Below the pieces are notes generated by a model. That model searched no databases and was not told the DNA's origin. It worked only from the letters and a program-made list of their open reading frames with translations. Made by a program: the position numbers and the translations under genes. DNA of 64,000 nucleotides from Apostichopus japonicus (taxonomy: Eukaryota > Echinodermata > Holothuroidea > Aspidochirotida > Stichopodidae), in NCBI RefSeq assembly GCF_037975245.1, contig NC_092567.1, positions 13,656,876 through 13,720,875 of the forward strand. The letters run 5' to 3'. Positions 15,410 through 27,838 of the stretch are shown in pieces. The first letter of the stretch is position 1; every line of letters starts with the position of its first letter.

Positions 15410-15890
15410 ACTTGTTGCAGTGGCGGAGCATCCATACAGTCAGGGGGGGGGGGGGGTGGCGAATGCCCCCCTGACGAAACTCAAATGGACTGCTGGCGCC
15501 CTTTTCAGCTTTTTACTTATTCGCGATTATTGACTTTATTATTGCGCTCTCATCTACTTATTGACATTTGTCACATTTTGTTGGTGTAATTTTCTGACAA
15601 AATGCTCTAACGGCGGTCTTGTGGTGAAGCGCATGCACTATCAACACCCATATAAACTTCAGAGTTGTCACAAATGGCGATGACACCTATTTATTCTTCG
15701 TTTATCTGCAAATTAGCAAGGCCCGGAAAGGGTCATTTCCGGCGATCTAAGGAGTATCTTGACTCAAAAAATTTCTCTACGCTCGGTGCCAACCTGTGGT
15801 GGCGCTCCGCTTAGATAGTGTCGAAAGCGCCCCTACAGACCATTCTCGCCCCCTCTAACCAATACCCCTAGCTCCGCCACTGACTTGTTG
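15410..15890. mobile_element. hAT-like non-autonomous element (MITE) with 8-bp TSD
   Basis: The element spans 15418-15882 (465 bp). It starts with CAGTGGCGGAGC and ends with the exact reverse complement GCTCCGCCACTG. It is flanked by perfect 8-bp direct repeats ACTTGTTG (15410-15417 and 15883-15890). Both the 8-bp duplication and the CAG-starting terminus are hallmarks of hAT-superfamily transposition. No transposase ORF is present. A 14-G run lies 25 bases inside the left end. Confidence 0.88.
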
Positions 15891-17149
15891 CGTCTTTGGC
15901 TTCGCTCGCAGAATTGGTTATGGATTTTTCTCATCAAATTAATAGAAAGTCAACTGAATTTTCAAACTTAATACCAACTCAATTTTTTTTATTCCACTAG
16001 TTCTTTGATGATGTTACAAAAGCAACCCCTATATGTTGCCATGGTACCAAAAAAGGATGTCGTCATGAAATCCCGACGAAGATACTTGTCAGATTCACTA
16101 TACCACTAGACCAGTATAATCAGAACATACAAGAATGTAATGCTTACATGGATAGTTTACTCAAGCTTGATTGTAGAGAGGCATGTTTCCATTATCATTT
16201 TACGAACATTCTTCTAAGAGACTACATCAATACACCCAACGTTCATGAAATATTCACAAGTGTTTTATTATATTTATGAGATTGCATTATGTTTCATATA
16301 TAACATGGACAGTTCAAATATATGTTAGTTTGTTTTGAATAGGAATTGATGTAATTCTACATGACGTCTCCATACATTTATTTATATTACAGTTGAAGTT
16401 GTCACATTTTGTAGGAACTTAAACCAAGCAGGCATGACGTCATATAGATGACCACTGCAAAAAGACTGCTTCTGTTTTCTTTTTCACTCTATTATTTTGA
16501 GAGTGACCTAATTGGACATGCCTCCATATCTCTCTACGGGAATGATAACCTTACACGATACCAATGAACATGGGTGTATATTCACCTTTAGAAAATGGAT
16601 GCAAATCCTGGAGAGAAAAAGGAAGTTTTTTTGTTTAACTGGACATCGATGACATTACAATTGTTTATCTCACGATCACTTCTGGTAAAAATCATGCATA
16701 TAATATTCAAATTATCTCGAAAGGTAAAAAGGATCAAGACCTGTGGAAATATTATTGTAATGTATCTTGCCAGCACTGAAGGGGACGATAAAGGTTGACA
16801 TATGTAGGTTGAGCTGGGATACATAATTAAACTTAAAAGAAAAATGTTAATGGCGGCTTAGATATTTCATAATCACCGGTACATCCAAGATTCTTGATAT
16901 TACTCTTTAAATTCTATAATGCGATCTTGCCTATCATCTTGCATTTGAGTTTTCACGCTGGGTTGCAATAAAGCACATAATCTTCATTCTCACTTTGGGC
17001 AAAGTGAATGAATCCAGCTGATTCAAGTTTTGTTCGTGGCACACGAACTTCCTCCGGCAACTATATTCACAGCATGCATTAGTAAACTACATGCATGGCA
17101 AAAGTCTTATATGAACTAATTAACTGTTTTAAATACCTGCCTTGTCCAA
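15891..17149. other. Unassigned DNA
   Basis: Overlapping ORFs on opposite strands at 16588-16824 lack recognisable features. No repeat is seen. Confidence 0.4.
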
Positions 17150-17965
17150 TAACAGGGTGGTGACTGTGTTAGATGCCTTATAGTTAACCGACAATAGGGG
17201 AGTGACTATTTATTCTCATACCACAGTTTACCGATCATAAGGCAGTGACTGTATTGCGCTCATACCACAGTTTACCGATCATAGGGCGGTGACTGTACTA
17301 AATACATGCCGCAGTCGATAATAGGACGGTGACTGTATTAAATACATGTTATTCTTATACCACAGTTTACCGATCATAAGGCAGTGACTTTGTTATTCTC
17401 ATACCACGGCTTACCGATCATATGACAGTGACTATTTATTCTCATACCACACTTTACCGATCATAGGGCGGTGACTATTTATTCTCATACCACACTTTAC
17501 CGATCCTAGGGCGGTGACTATTTATTCTCATAATACAGTTTACCGATTATAGGGCAGAGACTGTGTTATTCTCATAGCACACTTTACCGATCATATGGCG
17601 GTGACTATTTATTCTCATACCACGGCTTACCGATCCTAGGGTGGTGACTATTTATTCTCATAATACAGTTTACCGATCCTAGGGCGGTGACTGTTTATTC
17701 TCATACCACAGTTTACCGATATAGGGCAGTGACTGTGTTATTCTTATAACACGGCTTACCGATCATATGGCAGTGACTATTTATTCTCATACCACAGTTT
17801 ACCGATCATAAGGCAGTAACTGTGTTGTGCTCATACCACAGTTTACCGATCATAGGGCGGTGACTGTATTAAACACATGCCTTAGCCGATAATAGGTCTG
17901 TAACTGTATTAAATACATGTGTTTGCCGATAATAGAGTTGTGACTGTATTATAAACATGGAATGC
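17150..17965. repeat. Degenerate ~43-bp minisatellite (~18 copies)
   Basis: Units contain ATTCTCATACCACAGTTTAC, CGATCATAGGGCGGTGACT and a short variable link (GTGTT, ATTT or GTATTAAATACATG). Units are diverged in sequence and length, indicating an old array. It merges into the 28-bp units further on. Confidence 0.9.
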
Positions 17966-18024
17966 GACGATAATCCAATGAATGTATATAAAAGAAGTAC
18001 CATGGTCACTTACCGGTAAAGTAG

Positions 18025-18120
18025 GTGACTGTATTAAACATGTCTTAAGTGTCCTACTGTATTAAAGATGTCTTAAGTGTCCTACTGTATTAAACATGTC
18101 TTAAGTGTCCTATAACTGTA
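18025..18120. repeat. 28-bp tandem repeat (3+ copies)
   Basis: GTATTAAACATGTCTTAAG followed by TGTCCTACT repeats three times with one to three substitutions. The GTATTAAA start is shared with the linker of the preceding array, so the two probably have a common origin. Confidence 0.88.
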
Positions 18121-19357
18121 TTGAAATCTTGTGATACCTACCGTTCCATGGAGTGACTTTATTACATGCACGCCTTAATAACCGATAATCCGATACTATA
18201 ATCAAGACATGCCTTAGTCACCGTTTATTATGCCATTACTCACAATGAATAACAAAGTTTATGGTATTTCATCTTCAATATCCTTAATAGATAATCGCCC
18301 CCAAAAGAGAGATTGATGGCATTAAATCTGAATAGAAGGTGTCTTGCTGAATTGCAACATTGTTTTGACAAACAAGGATATCAATATGGATTTGCGGGTG
18401 CAGGGATGATTAGTAGGCTCATAATATTTGAAATGGTCTAATGGCGGCAATAAACTGGACGATTTCATCAAACTCCTAGCTTCGGTGAAGATTCTTTGAA
18501 ATTTAATAAGCGCTAGTACTCGATCATGAAATCAGATACAAGGTTATTAGAATGTTAATTACTGTGGTGGTATAGTGCTGATATTTCACTGCTACCAAAG
18601 TAATGGAGGAACTTGAGGAACCTTTGACATTTGCTAGCTCACACCAAACGATCCATATATTACTTTATGCTGCCAAATCCCGTTCATTAATGTTTTAAAT
18701 TTATCACGGAAAGTATTATTTTACTTTACAGAGCTTTGGATCCAGGATTTGGAAAAGGAGGCGGGGTGGGGGTGGGGGTATGTGTGAGTCGAAACTTAAG
18801 ACGAGAATTGGTGCAGTCTTAGGCATATTTAGGCTATAAAGCTATAAATTAAATCTATTATTAGGTACACCACAAGGTCGTGCTAATAACTACTTTATTT
18901 TTGTTTGTGGATTGCAAAGAAAGGGGGTGGGGGTCTATACATCCCGCACCCACTGAATTCGCCCCTGGATAGATATGACAGTCATTTAATAAATCAGGCG
19001 AGTTGCCTTGGAATCGTAACCACAGAGTTATTCCAGCTCGGTATCGATCATGAGAATTGTTTTCTTTCATCGAGGGTTTTCTGCAACTTTTAAAACTAAC
19101 TTAATTTCAATGTAAACGCAACGCGTGTCCGTTATCAAACGATGTAGAGGCACAGAACAATAAATGTAAAACATCAAATTTAAGATATGAGATAATAGCC
19201 TATAGATCATACCATCAGCTCGCCAGTCATAAAATATAGAATTAAGATAAAGATGCAACCATGTTTACCAAAGTATCATTACGTAAAATCCAAATAATGT
19301 GTTGTTGAGATGTTGATATTGTGATTTCATTAAACCTTTTTAAAATCACATGTAATG
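18121..19357. other. Unassigned DNA with G-rich blocks
   Basis: Two G-rich blocks at about 18757-18780 and 18921-18932 lie between GGATCCAGGATTTGG (18738) and AATTCGCCCCTGGAT (18956). This composition resembles MITEs of echinoderm-like genomes, but I could not find convincing inverted ends or a target duplication. Confidence 0.3.
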
Positions 19358-20428
19358 ACATGTAAAATTCAACTAATCGAGAGTACTTTCCTCTGAATCT
19401 ATGCGAAAATCTATGTTCAAAACTATTCTCATCACCTTTAAAACCTCAAGGACTAATTAGATATTAACGTTTTAATATTCGCATCCGAAAACAGACCTCT
19501 GAACAATGAGATTTCAAAACAATATATTAGGAACACAAGTGCAAAGCACAGGCATGTACCGGATGCGCGACGATCATACCGTCACACATACACGCACATT
19601 TACACTGAGAAAACAACCACTGTATTACGCTATAACATATCGTTAGAAATTTCAAGTTTTTATAAAACATGTTTTAAAATATTCGAGAAAAATGCCGGTC
19701 CGTTGGGGGCTGCAGTAATGTTATAACCCATGCAATAAGCATGATCGATGGCCGAAGAACGAAAAAACACGGCGATTATTACCAAGTTAGTGCGGTACAC
19801 CAGCGCCGATTTCACTGGGCCTAGCAGCTCCTTATGTAGCGAACACTTCACGAAAGCAGACAACGATCCCTCCTCCTTTCTACTGAAAGAAAACAAACAA
19901 ACATAAACAAGTCGTTCTTCCTGGCAAGTAACCCACATTAAAAACTCCGAAGCCTGCATGATCGGGGAACAGGAAACCTCCAGTGGGACAAGTGGCGATC
20001 CTTTGGAGGAAGCGCGGCCGAGCACTTATTAGCGTTTCTACACTGAAGTCGCAACAGACGGAGAGTTTTTGCTGTATCATCTAAATTAACACCCCTTCAT
20101 TGCCCTGTTGTGTAGTAATAAGCTATGAGGTTAGCTTCAGAAGGGGTTACATCTTCTTGTGAAAATCTCAGTACCCCAATTTATTTCTGGAATATGCTGG
20201 GTCAGTTATTTATGGCAATAATATTTCTTATTCGTATTCCAGGAAAACCATTTTTTTTTTTTGGGAGGGAGAGGGGGCGATAGGAACGGGTCAAACTAAG
20301 TAGTTAAAAGTTTATATTTCAAAGGGTGTTTAAATCTCACAGCGATATATTTTAAAGAGTCACGAAGCCAAATATGTACATAACGTAGTTAAAATCTTAA
20401 ATAATTGAACAAAGTTTATTCAATAAAC
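19358..20428 (+). mobile_element. THAP-containing dispersed repeat, copy 1
   Basis: About 1.07 kb is collinear with 61371-62474, with substitutions and small indels throughout. Long matches include AACCTCAAGGACTAATTAGA, ACGTTTTAATATTCGCATCC and TTATTTCTGGAA. It includes a broken THAP domain reading (separate entry). The high dispersed similarity plus a THAP DNA-binding domain suggest a remnant of a THAP-bearing DNA transposon or a segmental copy of a THAP gene. No inverted ends were identified. Confidence 0.8.
19692..19890 (+). pseudogene. Broken THAP zinc-finger domain, copy 1
   Basis: ATG CCG GTC CGT begins the MPVR start typical of THAP proteins. The first two zinc cysteines are damaged: a deletion relative to copy 2 turns the CVVGGC motif into an early stop (TAA) at codon 9. 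In another frame the closing motif SLCSEHFT is intact, the C-x2-H plus aromatic of the C2CH finger. At least two frame changes are needed, so no functional protein can be made. THAP domains bind DNA in P-element-type transposases and in host regulators. Confidence 0.7.
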
Positions 20429-20467
20429 GCTAATATTATAAACGCTAATACTAGCACTAGTGCTCGG

Positions 20468-20840
20468 TTAGGCCAGTTCCGCGAATTCCAACGACACATG
20501 CACAATATGGACTGGATTTTTTAAATATTTTTCTGCGTTACAAACTTCTTGCCATGTTGTATGTTCCTTGCAATCGATCCGAACGGTTTTCTTCTTCGAT
20601 ATGTTGTAGAGCTTCAATTTCGGCTCCTTTAAAGGCTCGAACTGAAACGGTTCTATGCCTAACAGTAACACCTCAGGTCCACCCTCAACGTTCGGTTCAA
20701 TATATGGGCATGATCATCGCCTTCAGTCTCTGCTTCGAATATGAGAAAGGGCACACTAATTCTCGCCGAATTTCACTGCCTGGTGAAGAACCGCGCTCAC
20801 TTTGAATTTCGGTTGCCGCATTTGGTTCTAGATCTGCCAT
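20468..20840 (-). pseudogene. Decayed or partial ORF, unknown family
   Basis: Minus-strand ATG at 20840 opens a 47-codon frame starting MADLEPNAATEIQSERGSS, rich in acidic residues and serine. It stops at 20697. In a shifted frame the reading continues as EPNVEGGPEVLLLGIEPFQF, then EPLKEPKLKLYN and a lysine-rich stretch, and ends at 20468. The joint impression is one N-terminal exon broken by a frameshift. The FQFEPL word faintly recalls the start of transposon-associated proteins with a P2X7-intracellular-like domain, from memory only. It lies next to THAP copy 1, on the opposite strand. It could also be a short real exon. Confidence 0.3.
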
Positions 20841-22195
20841 TCAACGGGAAATTTAGATTTGAGTTCGCACTGACTTGTTATCGATTTCTTTTGTGTAGTA
20901 TGTACACTGGTCGTATGTATAAGTACGTGAATATGTGTTCGGAGGAAACAGCGACAGCAACTGGTTCCTAACATGACGTCACATGACGTTATGAGATAAG
21001 GAAAATGTTCTGGCGAACGAAATTTTCAAGCTCCGAAGAGAAGAGAATTTTCGACTGGAAAAATCAAGTTTTTAACTGGCAGAATGGTGATATATGTTCG
21101 AGATAACATGCTTAGATGGATCCCCAAAAGATTGGACGTTGATATTTCGTGTAATGGCCACTTGAAATCACAATAATGCTATTTGTGCTCCTTTGTAAAT
21201 TGCGATCCCTTGCGCTTAGAACGATATATTACTTTGCTCCGTTTGTCCTTCTTTAATCTAATATGTATAGCCTCTGCATCGTTGAGTTGGGGCGCGTCCA
21301 AGCATTCAGGATGAACTTGGAATGAAACTGTTCACATTTGGCAGGTGTGACTTTGAATTCTCATGTTTATTTTATTTTCCTGTTTGTCACACCTGCTTTG
21401 CCCGATCAGGGTTTGTGGTAATATAAATGAAGAATATTTAAAATGTAGAAATTTCACTGATTTCATTTTACTGGTTGAATACGATAACATCTCTCAACTC
21501 TTGCATGAAATATAGCAAGTTTAGCATAATTTGAAGATTTCATTATCATCAATTATCAAGGTGGTGAAGAAGTAATGAATTTAAATAGACGAACTGCATA
21601 ATTATTTGGCCATCGAATATTTCATGTGTCAGTTGAAAATGGCCATAAACTTCTCTACGTAAATATCAGTCAGTTATATAAAAGGGCACGACATGACCAT
21701 TTATAGTTTAGCAGTGATACACCACGGTAAAGGGTTTTTTAGGAGGAATCGCCGGATATGCCATTCATGGTCAAATATGTGTCCTAGAACTGTGCTGATG
21801 GCACCGACTTGAACCCGACAAGTCTCCGAAAAAAAACGTATACGAAACCTCCATAATAGATCCAATTTTGTATGTTACTTACAGACGGACATGAATTTTC
21901 TAGCACAGGTTCTTTCTTTTTAGTTCAAGGGCATGTAGTGTCCTAAAACTGTGTAGGTTACATAAGTTCCTGGACAACGATACTTCCGGGATACTGCTCC
22001 GACAAGCGACCACTACACAGTGATAACCTTATATATTTTTGATTCGATGTCTGCGTTTGATTTCCATTTAACGCACTACGCAAGTAGAAGCAGTGGCTTG
22101 TTTCAGGCGGGTAAAACAGTTGCTGCAGCAATTAGGGGTTGTGCTTGAATGTAGTGCTCATCAGCTGTATTTGTCATTACGATAAAGACCAGCCA
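20841..22195. other. Unassigned DNA
   Basis: No coding evidence. A strong TATA-like word (TATATAAAAGGG, about 21674-21685) has no credible gene downstream. Confidence 0.4.
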
Positions 22196-22535
22196 GTTAT
22201 GATGTGGGGGATCACTGCATTATTAGTTGCTAAGATGTTTCGTGGGTTGGTGTTGGAATGGAGGGTGATGTGGGGAATCACTGTATTATTAGTTGTTAAG
22301 ATGTTTCGTGGGTTGGTGTTGGAATGGAGGTGATGTTGGGGATCACTGCATTGTTAGTTGCTAAGATGTTTCGTGGGTTGGTGTTGGAATGGAGGTGATG
22401 TTGGGGATCACTGCATTGTTAGTTGCTAAGATGTTTCGTGGGTTGGTGTTGGAATGGAGGGTGATGTGGGGATCACTGCATTGTTAGTTGCTGGGATGTT
22501 TCGTTGTTGGAATGGAGGGTGGTGTGGTGGTAGGT
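22196..22535. repeat. 66-bp tandem repeat (5 copies)
   Basis: GATGTGGGGGATCACTGCAT, TAGTTGCTAAGATGTTTCG and TGGGTTGGTGTTGGAATGG make a unit repeated at about 22200, 22266, 22331, 22396 and 22462; the last is truncated. Copies are over 90% alike. The partial ORF over it (22139-22333) is unlikely to be a gene. Confidence 0.93.
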
Positions 22536-25500
22536 GTGAATAAGTTGTGGCATCTATTAAAATAAGGGCTTCATAAGAACTCACCTACCGTTACCTTTGC
22601 TTGACTATATTGACAATTGACAAAACGCTGTTAGAGTTTGATACCATAACGGTGATTTTAGCTTCACCATGTGTACGGACGTACTCAAGCATGATAATAC
22701 ACTGACGAACCTTATTAGAACCATGAATGGTTGAACAAGTAGGCTACATCATTATTAAACCTGGTTGGATTGATGAAAAGTTAGTAATTAATGTTTCTCT
22801 GATCTTGAGGGGCTATTAATCAATGTCTTGATCAGGACTAATGACATTAACAGTTTTTTTTTTATATTAAATATTTAAAAGATATTTCTGTTAATAAGTC
22901 ATATTACGAAATGCAGTAGTGCGGAGCAGTAGATCCAATATAACCAATCGCCTCCTTCTTTATGATATGAAAAGGGGTTTCCATATCATAAATCTGATCC
23001 TAAAATATAACACATCCGAAGCGTTCTGTTCAACTGCTTAAATGAGGATACTAAGGAACTTTAACAAAAGTACTCGAAAAGTATTTAACACGTACTCGGT
23101 TCAAAGATAATATACTCCCTAGTTGGAACCTAAAATGCTGTACCTGGTACTCGGTACTCGAATAAGACACATACAGTACTCATGGCACTGGATATACTAT
23201 AGGAACCTCAAATACTCGTAATTAGTCTGCACTAGGATAAAAGTGTTTGAATATGCGACCATGTTAAGTAGTACACCCTTGACAAGGCCCTGTGTTAAAA
23301 ATTTGGTTCAAATCCTGTTCTCCAAGTATCCACCATACACTCATCCATTGCTCAGGTCATTGTCCTTCTAACATCCCGTAAACAGCAAATGCAATGTGTA
23401 TTAACAATATATTGACGCGAGAGTAATAAGCACAGGCCTGTCACAAATATTAAAAAATTTACTAGAAAAACGATAATTTAATTAGCAATTAAATGGCTAA
23501 CACAATATTAACAAATCACGGGTCTACAGAGGTCTATATGGCGAAATAGGAAATCATCCAATAAATTCACAGTCAGAACTTCAGTTTTCTTAGCAGTGAC
23601 CATAACTACAGCCAAGAAAATGCCATACCTGTAAATCTACTTTCTAATTGCTTCGTTAATTTACAGGTGTAACACAGTTACGATTGATAGACTTCTGCCT
23701 TAAGGATAATGACATGCAGTAAACGTAATATTAACGGATTGGCTCATTTGCTGGAAATTTGACACCAGTTGACAACATTGTGAACCCCACGTAGAGGCCC
23801 TCCCGACGTAAAATAAATCTTATGTTCCGGTGCTGCTTTTACGTTGCCATAGTGATGAATATCTGTAAACACAATGTTAGGAAATTAATTCTATACCGTC
23901 TATAAAACTGGCCGTTAGCTAAGTAATTTAAGAGTTTGCGAAAATACAAAAATTAGTAACCCTGTCATTTTGTGGGTGAGGCCGTCGAAAGTTTTCAATA
24001 ATCCGATAAACAGATACTACGTGTGATCATTTATCATTCATTTGTATATACAACGGAATTCCTGACAATGCTCCCTATAGGCTACTCAATCGTTATGTCT
24101 TTTGAGTTTTGCGAGAAAATGAAGCTCAGTACAATGTTGAAGAAAACATTTAATAAATATGTGTCACTCATCAATAAATACAAAGGAAGGATAGGACGAA
24201 TAGGTTACACTTCACATCTTAGGCATCCGCAAGGGAGGGGGGGGGGGTTGCCCCCCTGGAGAATTAAAGTAGTAAAAAAGAGCAAGAAATATCTCAAAAT
24301 GAGACTGTGGAATTGGGCATTCTATTACATTTCATTGAATTTGAATTCGTCTCTAAAATGTTTTTTTTTTTTTGGTGCTCAAAAATACTATCAAACAACA
24401 TTAAATATCTGAAAATGGATCCAAGACCAAATTTTAAGGGACTCATGTTTTTGATTTTATGTTGTAATCAATGTCATGTAACCTTACAGCAAAAAAAAAA
24501 ATGAATTAGGAGGGGCAGGTAGATGAAATTTTACAAGCTACTTTGACAGAACTTTAGCAACAGTTATAGTCATTGCTAACACTAAACACTTTTATGTGAT
24601 AGCTGATAGATGACCATACATTCTTATCGAAGTTTTCTAATATAGCGGCTGATACCATTGGTCGAGGGGGGGGGGGGGTGAGGTATGGTTATTTATCTGG
24701 TTATGAAACTCAAAAAGCAGCCTTGCAGGGTAACAATTTTACCAGAACGGGAATTAGTTTCTAGTTCATCTATAAATACAAGTATTTTATGAATATTAAA
24801 ACAACTGACAATGGCATGTGTGCAGGTGTACTTTGTACTAGTACTGTATTTTTTTCCTTATTTAATCGGCAGGCAATATTCATTGCTGTCAATGTAACAT
24901 AGTATTCAACAACATAGAGCGTTAGAGCAATAAATACATAAATACATATACTTTAATCAGATCATGCCGATTTAGTTTCACCAATGGGACAATATAGTGT
25001 CAAAATATTTCCGAAGATCCTCAATAACACTTAGGCGTCATGTGATCTGTTTGTCTACACTTTTAATGTCAGAGTATCTCGAAAATAAGGGCCTTGGGTC
25101 ATGTGACCTGATGACGTAGCCATTATAGTCTTTTGGGGACGAGGGGTAATGACCTCCTGATAGAATTTTCATCACGTTTGGGCGAAAAACTTTGATTTCC
25201 AAGTATGAATGAAACCGGTTGAAAGAAGATTAAAGCTGAAAGCGAGAGCTAAGGAAAAAATCGTGATTAATTGATATTGAGTCCAATATTGCCACGGGGC
25301 TGGATTTTTCAACGTCAAAAATGGAAATAATAGGGGCTACGGGAAAAGAAATATTCGGAAATATAAGCGTCGCGCGTGTCAAATACGAAGCACAAGTTCA
25401 CGATAAATTAATCACACTAAACAGGAACTTTGTTACATGAAATGTATATTCACCTCGCCTGATTGTCCTAGACAGCAATACAAATGTGATATCAGTTATA

Positions 25501-26280
25501 ATGTTGCACCAAATACCATTGAACTAACCACGCATCATGCATTACGTAACTGACAGATGACGTCACTTCGTGTTACCTGAAACGCAAGCAACCGTAATTG
25601 GCACACACTTATTTCGATAGAGAGAGGGGGGGGGGGGGGGGTATTTACAACTATGCACTGATAAAGGTTGTCATTTCGACATTGTTACAAATGCTTTTCT
25701 CACAAATTCGAACATTCTAGTAAGCAACTAACCAGTAGGCTTCACTTGCATATATCTTTGAAGCCGCATAATTGTTAAATACTCCATGTAAATAGTTTGA
25801 AAGAACCAGATCATAGGGGTAAGAATATACCAAGGTAGTTTTATCAGGGGAAGAAACACAGTATACATGTGGTGAGCACTATTGTTAATGACTATAGTAA
25901 AACCAGAGGGCACTCCATGGAGCTGCAGATCTTTATCCCCTCCATAGTACTTTACTCTTGGCATCCTAATTTTGCTAATAGTATGTCATTTGTTCACACA
26001 GCTAGTTTGAACTTGATCGGACAGATCATTACGTTGTGTCCTTTGGACAAAGGCACTTTATTTCCATTGCCTCTATTCACCCATGTGTATAAACGGGCAC
26101 CTGCAGAGATAAACTAAATTGGCAGTTTGGCACTGTTCAGCTGCTGCCATGTGGTGGGATTGTCTTTATATTTGAATGGTATATCATTGAGCACGGTCAT
26201 GTTGTGGTGCGCCTTGAGCACCGTTATCGGTGGATACGTCTGCGCTTCATAAATCCTCAAAATTATTCTTATTATTAAAA
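22536..26280. other. Unassigned DNA
   Basis: No recognised gene. G runs are present at 24237-24247, 24666-24678 and 25626-25641. Around 24960-25150 there are GTCATGTGACCTGATGACG-type words resembling the dispersed repeat at 26281-26450. Short ORFs (24023-24412, 25869-26117) show no motif. Confidence 0.4.
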
Positions 26281-26450
26281 AAGTGTGTTTCATGACCTTT
26301 GACCTCTAACCTTTGATCTACTACGTCATCAACCACGCAGGCCCGAGTTTACATGGTCAGGCACCTACCCACCAAATTTGAACTTGATGGGAATTACGGT
26401 CACATACACGTCTCTCACACACACTCACTCACACACTTCCTAACATTTCT
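26281..26450. repeat. Dispersed repeat with TGACCTTTGACCT word
   Basis: It contains TGACCTTTGACCT (26293-26305), followed by CTAACCTTTGATC and CACCAAATTTGAACTTGATGG. Similar wording (CACCAAGTTTGAAGTCCATC, TTTGAACTTTGACCTCC) occurs at 44040-44560. TGACCTTTGACCT is the reverse complement of AGGTCAAAGGTCA, the DR1 nuclear-receptor half-site arrangement. Confidence 0.5.
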
Positions 26451-27838
26451 GATATGGGGTGAAGTACAATATCTCATCTCCCTGTGTACATGATATGTTA
26501 AGGAGATGAGATAATATAACACGCAATAGCAAGGTGACATGCAAAACGAAGGTCCATTTGAAATATCCTCCAATTATGAGAACTGATCGTTTATATGTAT
26601 CAGGATATTTCTGTATACTCCCAATATTGTGGTCAAGTTAATCAACGGCAGTTAACCTGCACGTATTCTTACTTAGAGGCAAATGGAAACAGATTAAAAC
26701 AACTAATGGGAGTATTTCAACCCATGAAGTAATGCTGGAAGCCTTACAAGTTTAAATTGTTTACGATGTCTTTCGAGAAAGAAGTTTCAGCGGTCGCATT
26801 TGCAAGGTCTAAATGGTTTGAAAGTGGCTATAAAGGCTACCTTCGTGGCGAATCAAGTCCAGATTACATAAAAGAGCAATAAACGGGAGTAAATTTTTCA
26901 TGTTTCTATGGATTGTGTCCATGTGGAACATTACATCAATAACAGACATGTTCTTTCAATTAAACTCGTTTTAACATTACGAAACATACACGTATATGTT
27001 TACATATTCTCGAGAATTAAACCAACGATGAGGTGTGTTCTGTGGAATTAAAACTGTATAACAAGAGAAAATGCGCAATGTTGGTAAACTAACACTTAGA
27101 GCGAGTCCAACCATCTTTAATGTTATCGTCCAATGTTATGTCTTCATGTTGTTGCTATTTGTCTTAAATATTGTATCAGATCGCCGGAAATAATTTCCAA
27201 TATACATTGAATGTGCTGCACGAGTGATCTATAATAAAAGACCTACTATACGCCACCAACCACTAAATTCATGAGATTTTGCAATGAACTTATCAACATT
27301 TTTTGCGATGATAAAAATTATTAGAGAGAAACAAAGGGTTACAGGTTTTTAAATGAGAGAGGAATATGGGCTTTCAGATAGTAGAACATGCACGTATCCT
27401 CCGGCGAGTAAGTTGCAGTTAAGATTAATTTAATTTAATCTTTCTTCATGATTAATTCGTAGTTTGATGAATCGATTCCCAGATTCCCAGTGTTGACTGT
27501 TTTTGCTAGTTTGTACTTTGTGAAGTAATTAGTCTTGACGCTCGACCGTTGAGTTGTATGGGGGAATACTTTTTGCTCAAATTGAAATAAATTACGGGGA
27601 AGAAGTTTACAAGCAATGCGTGATTTGTGTTTAGTTTGACAGATGATTCGTCATGTTAATTCAGTGCGTTTCGTGTAGTCGTGCTTAGACATGCATTTCC
27701 CTTAATTTAAATGAAGCCCAGAAAAACTTTAACAGTCACACCCACTAAAAAGCGTCTGTATCCATCAAACTTCATCGACAGTAGTCGCATGACATCGGCA
27801 ATATTAAGAAATTACATATTGAAACTAAACGCATCTCA
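26451..27838. other. Unassigned DNA
   Basis: Nothing recognised apart from short AT-rich stretches. Confidence 0.4.

Noticed and set aside
18731-18975. MITE between GGATCCAGG and CCTGGAT words
   Set aside because: The ends pair poorly and no flanking duplication is visible.
21674-21685. Strong TATA box (TATATAAAAGGG)
   Set aside because: No credible exon or ORF within reach downstream; TATA-like words are common in AT-rich DNA.
25085-25140. Second hammerhead (CCTGATGACG)
   Set aside because: Only CTGATGA is present; no stem II, GAAA or cleavage triplet follows. The same holds at about 41192 and 61145.
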